From Bacteroidales bacterium (lineage in GTDB: Bacteria; Bacteroidota; Bacteroidia; Bacteroidales; F082): a DNA stretch of 64,000 bases. The position numbers and the translations under genes are program-made. Positions within the stretch are counted from its first letter, which is position 1. Every line of letters starts with the position of its first letter. The notes under the pieces are model-generated. The model saw only the letters and a list, made by a program, of their open reading frames with translations. It was not told where the DNA came from and ran no database searches. Shown in pieces: positions 44,462 to 51,321 of this stretch. The stretch lies in NCBI GenBank assembly GCA_017538795.1, contig JAFYIE010000030.1, forward strand, positions 1-64,000, written 5' to 3'.

Positions 44462-45694
44462 ATGAATATTGATCACCGCATACATCTTTGCTTAGCTAAA
44501 ATGAGCGACACTGGCGCCGAGCAACGCTACATCCAGGAAGCTTTCGCCTCCAACTGGATAGCTCCTCTCGGCCCTAACGTCGATGCTTTTGAAGAGGCAC
44601 TTAAGTGTCATTTCGAGCGCAGCGAAGCGGAGTCGAGAAATCCTCTTGTTCAGATGCATCCGGGAAAAAAGGATTTCTCCACTACGCCTAGCGGCTTCGT
44701 TCGAAATGACGTGTATGTTGCAGCGCTATCGTCATGTACTGCTGCTATTCATATTGCCCTGTTATTATTAGGTGTTGGCAAAGACGACGAAGTTATCTGC
44801 CAGTCATTCTCGTTCTGTGCAAGCTCAAACCCCGTGACATATTGCGGTGCAAAGCCAATTTTTGTTGATTCAGAGGAAGATACCTGGAACATGTCGCCCG
44901 AGCTGCTTGAAGAAGCCATCAAAGACCGCATCGCCAAAACTGGTCGCAAGCCAAAGGCAATTATCGTGGTCGATCTTTATGGTATGCCGGCCAAATGGGA
45001 CGAGATAACCGCCATCAGTAAAAAATACGACATTCCAGTCATCGAAGACGCTGCCAATGCCCTCGGCTCGTATTACAAAGGCCGTCCATGCGGCACTTTC
45101 GGCGATATCGCGACGCTTTCGTTCAACGGTAACAAGATGATAACAACTTCAGGCGGTGGAGCAATCATTTGCAAAGACGAGGCTACCAAGAAACGTGCAA
45201 TTTTTCTTGCGACACAGGCGAAAGAGCCATATCTGCATTACGAACACGAAACCATCGGCTACAACTACCGCATGTCAAACATCTCCGCAGGCATCGGTCG
45301 CGGTCAGATGACGGTTTTGGAAGACCACATCGAGCATCACAAACACGTTCATGACCTGTATCGCGAACTGTTTTTGAACACGAATAACACGAATGCTTTA
45401 GTCCACGATAATCCAAATAGTGGTTTCGATAGCAATTTCTGGCTCACCACAATCCTTTTCAAAAAAGAATTAGACACCGAAGCCTTCTGTCTGAAACTCG
45501 ACAAATCCGGCATCGAAGCCCGTCCTCTCTGGAAACCAATGCATTTGCAGCCAATTTATAAAGATTCTCCAGCATTCACCAATGGCTTTTCAGAGTATCT
45601 CTTCAAACACGGCATCTGCCTGCCAAGCGGCCCGTGGGTGACGGATGAGGATGTGAAATACATAGTAGAAACCATAAAAAAAGGATGTTGCTGA
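44462..45694 (+). CDS. LegC-like aminotransferase carrying an in-frame palindromic repeat
   Basis: A 410-residue DegT-family aminotransferase, paralogous to the enzyme at 23047. The PLP lysine is in LSFNGNKMITTSGGGAI. Between EEALK and VYVAALSS, where the paralogue has a short loop, this protein has about 35 extra residues translated from a palindromic repeat (44607-44710) that also occurs between genes. The frame is kept and the catalytic part is intact, so the protein may still work with a surface loop. It has its own promoter and ends inside a terminator hairpin. Its partner genes are not adjacent; it may serve the same sugar pathway. Confidence 0.85.
   Translation: MNIDHRIHLCLAKMSDTGAEQRYIQEAFASNWIAPLGPNVDAFEEALKCHFERSEAESRNPLVQMHPGKKDFSTTPSGFVRNDVYVAALSSCTAAIHIALLLLGVGKDDEVICQSFSFCASSNPVTYCGAKPIFVDSEEDTWNMSPELLEEAIKDRIAKTGRKPKAIIVVDLYGMPAKWDEITAISKKYDIPVIEDAANALGSYYKGRPCGTFGDIATLSFNGNKMITTSGGGAIICKDEATKKRAIFLATQAKEPYLHYEHETIGYNYRMSNISAGIGRGQMTVLEDHIEHHKHVHDLYRELFLNTNNTNALVHDNPNSGFDSNFWLTTILFKKELDTEAFCLKLDKSGIEARPLWKPMHLQPIYKDSPAFTNGFSEYLFKHGICLPSGPWVTDEDVKYIVETIKKGCC
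44607..44710. repeat. Palindromic repeat element inside a coding region
   Basis: The ends GTCATTTCGA and TCGAAATGAC are perfect inverted repeats, and the arms continue to pair imperfectly inward to GAGAAATCC / GGATTTCTC-like blocks. A related element lies between genes at 48525-48646. It encodes residues of the LegC-like protein without a stop. Confidence 0.85.
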
Positions 45695-45706
45695 CATCCT
45701 TTTTTT
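45676..45706 (+). terminator. Intrinsic terminator of the second legC-like gene
   Basis: AGGATGT (45682-45688) and ACATCCT (45694-45700) pair around a five-base loop; an A run before and a T run after complete a textbook terminator. The stem begins inside the last codons of the gene. Confidence 0.85.
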
Positions 45707-45715
45707 GTATCTTTG
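45688..45715 (+). promoter_or_regulatory. Promoter of rnr, overlapping the upstream terminator
   Basis: TATCTTTG at 45708-45715 is a good TAnnTTTG element. The TTG at 45688-45690 in the terminator stem lies 17 bases upstream and may be the -33 element. The start codon of rnr is at 45730, giving a very short leader. Confidence 0.65.
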
Positions 45716-45729
45716 CAAAAACTATCATT

Positions 45730-47913
45730 ATGTCCAGAAAGAAAACAAACAGCCTCAGCACTTTCGTAAACACGATCCTTCGCATTTACGGCGAGCACCC
45801 TTTTAAGCCAATGAATTACAAGCAGATAGCTAAAGTCATGGGTGTGCGCGACGCTGCAGGCAAAGACGTGATATTTCAGGTGCTCGAAACGCTGAACCGC
45901 GATGGTCAACTCGTTGAGCATCATCCATATAGCTATACTCTGAACCCTGATTTGGTAAACGAATACGGTCCGAAACCGCATTATGTGATCGGAACGGTCG
46001 ATATGAAGAGCACCGGCAAGGCTTACGTGGTGCCCGAAGATGGGGGAGAGGATATCCAAATCGCTTCCAACAACACTGGCAAGGCACTGCACGGCGACAA
46101 GGTCAAGGTGGCGATGTTCCCGAAGCGTAAGTCGAAGAAGACCGAAGGCGAGATCGTGAAGGTTATCCAGCGCGCGCATACCGAGTTTGTCGGAATCTTC
46201 TCAGTATCACACGGTTACGCCTTTGTGGTGCCCGACAAAGACACCATGCCTGTCAACTTCTTCATCCCGCGTGGCAGCTACAAAGGCGCTCGCGACGGAC
46301 AGAAAGTCATCGTTAAACTTGCCGACTGGCCCGAAAACTCCCGTAACCCGTTTGGCGAGATTGTCCGTGTGCTCGGCACTCCGGGCGAGAACAACGTTGA
46401 GATGCAGTCAATCCTTGCGCAGTACGAGTATCCGCTGGAGTTTCCGAAAGAAGTTGAGAAAGAGGCAAGCAAAATCTCAGATAAGATTTCGTCTTCTGAA
46501 ATCAAGAAACGCCGTGACTTCCGTGATGTATTCACCATCACTATTGACCCTCGCGATGCTAAAGACTTCGATGACGCTATCTCTTATCGCAAGCTCCCGA
46601 ACGGCAACCACGAAGTCGGTATCCACATTGCAGATGTCTCATATTACGTGAAACCAGACTCCGCCATCGACCAGGAGGCACAACAGCGTGGAACATCGGT
46701 ATATCTCGTTGACAGGACGATTCCGATGCTTCCCGAGAAGCTCTGCAACATGGTCTGCTCCTTGCGTCCCGATGAGGAAAAGCTGACATTTTCAGCGGTT
46801 TTCGAGATGAATGACAAGGCTGAAATCCTTAATAAATGGATTGGCAAGACCGTCATCAAATCGAACCGCCGTTTTGCTTACGAAGAGGTTCAAGCCATGA
46901 TTGAGGGTGGGGAAGGAGATTATAAAGAAGAAATATTGATCCTCAACGATTTAGCCATCAAACTTCGCGAGAAACGCATGGCTCAGGGCTCAATCAACTT
47001 CCATTCCGAAGAGGTGAAATTCATCCTTGACGAGAAGATGCATCCGATCGACACTTACGTGAAGGTTCAGAACGAGGCGAACATGCTCATCGAGGACTTC
47101 ATGCTGCTCGCGAACCGTACTGTGGCTGAATCTATAGGCAAGAAAGACTCGAAATATCACGGTTACACCTTCGTTTATCGTGTGCACGACGAGCCTAACC
47201 CAGAGAAGCTGTTCAGTTTCATATCGTTAGTGTCGAAACTGGGCTATTCGATGAACATCAGCACCCGCGAGAATCTGGTGAAGTCGTACAACGCCTTGTT
47301 CGATGCCGTTGAAGGCAAGGGCGAGCGCAATCTCGTTGAGACTGTGGCACTTCGCACCATGGCAAAGGCGCTTTACAGCACCGTCAACATTGGTCACTAT
47401 GGCTTGGCGTTCCCGTTCTACACCCATTTTACCTCGCCAATCCGTCGTTATCCCGATTTGATGGTTCATCGTCTGATCGAACGCTATATGATTGAAAATC
47501 AGCCGAGTGTGAGCCAGGAAGAATATGAGGTTTTGTGCCAGCACGCATCAGAGATGGAGCGCAAGGCTGCTGAGATGGAGCGCGAGTCGGTGCGTTACAA
47601 ACAGGCTGAGTATCTGCAGGATAAGATTGGTCATGTGTTCGATGGACTCATCTCTGGCATCAGCAAATGGGGCATCTACGTCGAGCTCAAGGACAGTAAA
47701 TGCGAGGGCATGGTGCGCTTCAGCACCCTCGACGACATGTATTACATCGACGAGGAAAACTTCCGTGTTGTCGGTCAGGAAACCCGCCAAGTTTACCGCC
47801 TCGGTGACGCTGTAAAAGTGCGCGTCGAAGCTGTCGATTTGATTAAAAAGCAAATGGATTTCACTTTGGTATCATCAGCGAATCGGCGCCGATCCTCTCC
47901 ATTTCGCGGTTGA
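45730..47913 (+). CDS. rnr: Ribonuclease R
   Basis: A 727-residue 3'-5' exoribonuclease of the RNB family that degrades structured RNA. N-terminal winged-helix and cold-shock domains occupy about 1-240; the RNB catalytic block begins with RDFRDVFTITIDPRDAKDFD, whose aspartates bind the metal ions; a C-terminal S1 domain (GHVFDGLISGISKWGIYVEL) ends near 710. The start is ATG 45730, since the longer frame to 45685 runs through the terminator and promoter. The 3' end overlaps the convergent gene 47861-48472 by 53 bases. Confidence 0.95.
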   Translation: MSRKKTNSLSTFVNTILRIYGEHPFKPMNYKQIAKVMGVRDAAGKDVIFQVLETLNRDGQLVEHHPYSYTLNPDLVNEYGPKPHYVIGTVDMKSTGKAYVVPEDGGEDIQIASNNTGKALHGDKVKVAMFPKRKSKKTEGEIVKVIQRAHTEFVGIFSVSHGYAFVVPDKDTMPVNFFIPRGSYKGARDGQKVIVKLADWPENSRNPFGEIVRVLGTPGENNVEMQSILAQYEYPLEFPKEVEKEASKISDKISSSEIKKRRDFRDVFTITIDPRDAKDFDDAISYRKLPNGNHEVGIHIADVSYYVKPDSAIDQEAQQRGTSVYLVDRTIPMLPEKLCNMVCSLRPDEEKLTFSAVFEMNDKAEILNKWIGKTVIKSNRRFAYEEVQAMIEGGEGDYKEEILILNDLAIKLREKRMAQGSINFHSEEVKFILDEKMHPIDTYVKVQNEANMLIEDFMLLANRTVAESIGKKDSKYHGYTFVYRVHDEPNPEKLFSFISLVSKLGYSMNISTRENLVKSYNALFDAVEGKGERNLVETVALRTMAKALYSTVNIGHYGLAFPFYTHFTSPIRRYPDLMVHRLIERYMIENQPSVSQEEYEVLCQHASEMERKAAEMERESVRYKQAEYLQDKIGHVFDGLISGISKWGIYVELKDSKCEGMVRFSTLDDMYYIDEENFRVVGQETRQVYRLGDAVKVRVEAVDLIKKQMDFTLVSSANRRRSSPFRG

Positions 47914-48472
47914 ACTTTCTGCGATTTCGCTCAAGCTTCCTTTTTAAGCGTTCTCTTTTGTTGAACCTATTGTAAATCAAACTGATAATACTTCCGCCTG
48001 AAACTTTCGGTTCTATCTCAGGCTTTTTGTGAATCAGTATTTCATCGTTTCTTTTCGATAATCCAGGCACAAAAAACGGTTCTCTAGAAGGCATCGAGAT
48101 AATCATTTGTTTGAATGTTTCGTAGTCTGGATAAGGATATATCTCCACGGAATCAAGCATGATATTACTTCTTATCAGTTTGATAATCAACTCTTTATCG
48201 ACAATACTATCTTTTGCGACTGGCACCCGCTGTCTCTCAAATCCAACACAACTAACCCAAAGAGTATCAATAGTTTTCGAATTAATCAGGAACCATCCAT
48301 CTTGATTTGAAACCGTCCCGTAATGCGATAACTCACTGACAATGTTTACATAAGGAATCGCCGTCAAGCTATCTTCCGAAAAAATCCTTCCTTTTACTAT
48401 GAAACATTCTTCCTGTGCTGTTATTTTTAAAGCACAAAACACCAAAATCAGCAATAGGAAAAAGTTTTTCAT
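47861..48472 (-). CDS. Exported carboxypeptidase-regulatory-like domain protein
   Basis: A 203-residue protein with an N-terminal signal peptide (LLLILVFCALKITAQ) and a CarboxypepD_reg-like beta-sandwich (FIVKGRIFSEDSLTAIPYVN and DGWFLI near 25-75), common at the start of Bacteroidota envelope proteins. The rest is helical and charged and has no TonB receptor, so it is a stand-alone member. The start is the ATG at 48470-48472 on the reverse strand, directly preceded by a T tract and hairpin. Its end lies antisense to the last 53 bases of rnr. Confidence 0.75.
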   Translation of the reverse strand: MKNFFLLLILVFCALKITAQEECFIVKGRIFSEDSLTAIPYVNIVSELSHYGTVSNQDGWFLINSKTIDTLWVSCVGFERQRVPVAKDSIVDKELIIKLIRSNIMLDSVEIYPYPDYETFKQMIISMPSREPFFVPGLSKRNDEILIHKKPEIEPKVSGGSIISLIYNRFNKRERLKRKLERNRRKFNREMERIGADSLMIPK

Positions 48473-48473
48473 G

Positions 48474-48511
48474 AAAAAATAACGATGTAATTATTGAAAT
48501 ATTACACCGTT
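48474..48511 (-). terminator. Hairpin with T tract just before the start codon of the exported protein gene
   Basis: On the reverse strand AACGGTGTAAT and ATTACATCGTT (48481-48511) form an 11-base stem with one mismatch, followed by TTTTTT at 48474-48479 and then the start codon at 48472. It could end transcription from the leucine-rich-repeat gene upstream, or act as an attenuator. Confidence 0.7.
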
Positions 48512-48524
48512 ATTGAATTCTTCT

Positions 48525-48646
48525 GTCATTTCGACTGAAGCGTAATGAAATGGAGCGAAATGGAGAAATCCTTTATTAACGAAAGTATTTGATAGTTTCC
48601 GTTAACAGAGGATTTCTCGACTTCACTTCGTTGCGCTCGAAATGAC
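48525..48646. repeat. Palindromic repeat element, intergenic copy
   Basis: The ends GTCATTTCGA and TCGAAATGAC are the same as in the element at 44607-44710, and the blocks GGAGAAATCC and GGATTTCTCGACTTC match its inner arms. The centre differs in length and sequence. It lies between two reverse-strand genes. Confidence 0.85.
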
Positions 48647-48650
48647 GAGT

Positions 48651-50021
48651 TTAAAGCACCGTCACTCTCTTTGTCTCTACTCCATTAGTAGTTTCCACTT
48701 TAATAAAATAGAGCCCAGCTTCATTATTTCTGAAATCATATTCAAAAGCATCACCGCTTGATGCATTTTCAAATATTATTTGACCTAAACTATTGAAAAT
48801 ACTGACATTTTTAATATTTTCAGCCTCGATTTTCACTACACCTTTAGTCGGATTAGGATAAACCGCTGAAATCACATTTTCAACTTCTGAAACCGCTTGT
48901 GGCTCAACTTCAATAAATTCATAGAAGCCATTCAAGCCTATTGGGTCATACCAATTTGAGTTTTGATATGCTGCGGCGCATCCGTGAGGAACGGTAAGTG
49001 TTTGAGTGCCAAATTGTTCGAAAACGACGCAATTCCATCCTGGCTCATTTCCAAGCTCAGGAGGTACGGTTGCCAATGAGACTGCGTTTGTAAAATGTGA
49101 ACATTGTCTGAAAGCATAGTCGCCGATAAACTTGACGGATTCACCAATGGTCAACGTACCGTCGAAACCTTCGCACTGGAAAAATGCGCCGGCGCCGATG
49201 GTTTCCACTGAATTAGGAATCGTCAAGTCGCCGGTCAGATGGAAGCAGAACGAGAAAGCGCCTGCTCCGATTGAAGTTATAGAATTCGGGATATTGATCG
49301 ATGTCAGACCATCAAGACCGCAAAAAGCGTTTTCACCAATTGAAGTAACAGAAGTAGGAATTACTGTGTTTACGCATCCTGTCACCAACTCGTTGGCGCT
49401 TGTACGGATGATGGCATTGCAGTTGTCTCTCGAGTCGAAAACCGGGTTTGCCGCATCGACATTAATGCCGCTGAACGTGCAATATCTGAAAGCGTCTAAG
49501 CCAATTGTTGTCACGTTGCTCGGGATGTTCAGCACACCGTGCAGGCCTGCACAATCGTCAAAAGCATATTCGCCGATGGTTGTGACAGAGTTGCCAATCA
49601 CCAAATCGCCGTCAAAGGCATAGCAAGTGAAAAATGCGCTTGGTCCGATGGTAACCACAGAATTCGGGATTACCAAATCGCCAGTAAAACCTGAGCAATA
49701 CGCAAAAGCACCATCCTCAATGGTAATCAATGAATTCGGAAGTGACAAGCTTGTCAGATAAAAATAATACAAAAATGCGCTGTTGCCGATGTTTGTCACA
49801 GCATAGTCGTTGCCTTCGTAATTCACCGATTCCGGAATGTTCAATGGTCCGGTAGCGTTGTAACCGTCGACATGTCCGGTCAATGTCACCGAGACGCCGT
49901 CAGCATTAACCTGATAATTCAAATCACCAGCGGTAAAAGTGGTTTGTGCCATTCCAGCAAAACCAAACATCACGAGAAGGACTGCTAAGCAAGCCCTTTT
50001 TAAAAATAAAGAATTTTTCAT
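48651..50021 (-). CDS. Secreted BspA-like leucine-rich-repeat protein with T9SS sorting domain
   Basis: A 456-residue secreted surface protein. A signal peptide (CLAVLLVMFGFAGMAQ) is followed by about ten LRR_5/BspA-type repeats of 23 residues between 60 and 320 (units such as TIGEYAFDDCAGLHG). The last 70 residues form a type A type IX secretion sorting domain: VYPNPTKGVVKIE, then GLYFIKVETTNG. Export is therefore through Sec and then the T9SS. BspA-like proteins bind host or bacterial surfaces. A -7 promoter element (reverse-strand TATTTTTG) lies at 50056-50063. Confidence 0.92.
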   Translation of the reverse strand: MKNSLFLKRACLAVLLVMFGFAGMAQTTFTAGDLNYQVNADGVSVTLTGHVDGYNATGPLNIPESVNYEGNDYAVTNIGNSAFLYYFYLTSLSLPNSLITIEDGAFAYCSGFTGDLVIPNSVVTIGPSAFFTCYAFDGDLVIGNSVTTIGEYAFDDCAGLHGVLNIPSNVTTIGLDAFRYCTFSGINVDAANPVFDSRDNCNAIIRTSANELVTGCVNTVIPTSVTSIGENAFCGLDGLTSINIPNSITSIGAGAFSFCFHLTGDLTIPNSVETIGAGAFFQCEGFDGTLTIGESVKFIGDYAFRQCSHFTNAVSLATVPPELGNEPGWNCVVFEQFGTQTLTVPHGCAAAYQNSNWYDPIGLNGFYEFIEVEPQAVSEVENVISAVYPNPTKGVVKIEAENIKNVSIFNSLGQIIFENASSGDAFEYDFRNNEAGLYFIKVETTNGVETKRVTVL

Positions 50022-50055
50022 TTTATAAATTAAGTTTAAATAAGTTTTTCGGCCG

Positions 50056-50063
50056 CAAAAATA
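50056..50063 (-). promoter_or_regulatory. -7 element for the leucine-rich-repeat gene
   Basis: The reverse strand reads TATTTTTG, 34 bases before the start codon. No clear -33 element is seen. Confidence 0.5.
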
Positions 50064-50069
50064 ATAAAA

Positions 50070-50160
50070 AGTCTTTAGTCGTTAGACATTAGTTGTTAGA
50101 TTTTTTGCCAACTAACAACTAACGACTAAAAACTAAAGACTAAGGTCTAAAATCTAAGAT
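50070..50160. repeat. Inverted low-complexity repeat after fba
   Basis: Bases 50070-50099 and 50112-50141 are imperfect inverted repeats of 30 bases, each made of seven-base units of the type TCTAAAG / GTTAGAC. The repeat units continue to the fba stop codon. The fold could end fba transcription on the reverse strand. Confidence 0.6.
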
Positions 50161-51165
50161 CTAAAGACTTAATTTATCATTGCTACCTAGCACGTTCACA
50201 ATCTTGTGCATATACAACTCTTTCATGTGATCGCGAGCCGGTCCTAAGTATTTACGAGGGTCGAACTCTGCCGGTTTCTCAGCAAATGCCTTGCGCACTG
50301 CCGCTGTCATGGCGAGACGGCTGTCGGAGTCGATGTTGATCTTGCAAACTGCCGATTTCGCTGCCTTGCGGAGCTGCTCCTCTGGGATGCCGACGGCTGC
50401 CTTCAATGCGCCACCGTATTTGTTGATGGTATCGACATCCTCCTGCGGCACCGATGATGAGCCGTGAAGCACGATAGGGAAGCCCGGAAGCTCTTTCTCG
50501 ATGGCCTCGAGTACGTCGAATGCGAGCGGTGGAGGCACCAAGCGGCCTGTCTTCGGGTCGACGGTGCACTGCTCTGGAGTAAATTTGTATGCTCCGTGTG
50601 ATGTTCCAATTGAAATTGCAAGTGAATCGACGCCTGTCTTGGTTACGAAGTCCACGACTTCTTCAGGTTTTGTGTAGTGACTTGCCTCAGCTGAGACCTC
50701 GTCTTCAACGCCTGCCAAAACGCCGAGTTCGCCTTCGACTGTCACGTCGTATTTGTGAGCGTAGTCGACGACTTTGCGGGTCAGAGCCACGTTTTTGTCG
50801 TATGGAAGTGCCGAGCCGTCGATCATCACCGATGAGAATCCCATCTCGATGCAGTTTTTGCAGAGCTCGAACGAATCGCCGTGGTCGAGGTGCAGCACTA
50901 TCTCAGGATGAGCGCAACCGAGTTCCTTGGCGTATGCCACAGCGCCTTCTGCCATGTAACGGAGCAAAGTCTGGTTTGCGTAGTTACGTGCGCCCTTTGA
51001 AATCTGAAGAATCACAGGCGATTTCGTCTCCACTGCCGCCATGATGATGGCCTGAAGCTGTTCCATATTATTGAAATTGAATGCCGGGATGGCATAGCCG
51101 CCATCGACCGCCTTTGCGAACATTTCACGGGTGTTCACCAGCCCTAAATCTTTGTAGTTAACCAT
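50161..51165 (-). CDS. fba: Fructose-bisphosphate aldolase, class II
   Basis: A 334-residue zinc-dependent aldolase that splits fructose-1,6-bisphosphate in glycolysis. IPAFNFNNMEQLQAIIMAA starts the barrel; HLDHGDSFELC holds zinc-binding histidine and catalytic aspartate; VLHGSSSVPQED binds the phosphate. Length and sequence are those of the Bacteroidota type. Monocistronic, with a reverse-strand TAATTTTG element at 51196-51203. Confidence 0.95.
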   Translation of the reverse strand: MVNYKDLGLVNTREMFAKAVDGGYAIPAFNFNNMEQLQAIIMAAVETKSPVILQISKGARNYANQTLLRYMAEGAVAYAKELGCAHPEIVLHLDHGDSFELCKNCIEMGFSSVMIDGSALPYDKNVALTRKVVDYAHKYDVTVEGELGVLAGVEDEVSAEASHYTKPEEVVDFVTKTGVDSLAISIGTSHGAYKFTPEQCTVDPKTGRLVPPPLAFDVLEAIEKELPGFPIVLHGSSSVPQEDVDTINKYGGALKAAVGIPEEQLRKAAKSAVCKINIDSDSRLAMTAAVRKAFAEKPAEFDPRKYLGPARDHMKELYMHKIVNVLGSNDKLSL

Positions 51166-51195
51166 GATATGAAGTTTTTAATAATTTTCTATCTG

Positions 51196-51203
51196 CAAAA
51201 TTA
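51196..51203 (-). promoter_or_regulatory. -7 element for fba
   Basis: The reverse strand reads TAATTTTG about 30 bases before the fba start codon, matching TAnnTTTG. A TTG 20 bases upstream may be the -33 element. Confidence 0.55.
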
Positions 51204-51264
51204 CAACTTTTCATCAAGTTTTACAATTTTTTTATATAATTTATCATTCAATTCAAAAAATTCC

Positions 51265-51272
51265 TAACTTTG
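51265..51272 (+). promoter_or_regulatory. -7 element for the choice-of-anchor lipoprotein gene
   Basis: TAACTTTG fits TAnnTTTG and lies 49 bases before the start codon at 51322. Confidence 0.5.
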
Positions 51273-51321
51273 TCATTACTTTTTTAAAAGTTGTTCACGA
51301 CATGTAAAAGTGATTTGAGTT

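Noticed and set aside
50070-50160. A CRISPR-like array, because of the regularly spaced similar units.
   Set aside because: The units are only about seven bases and contiguous, with no spacers and no cas genes.
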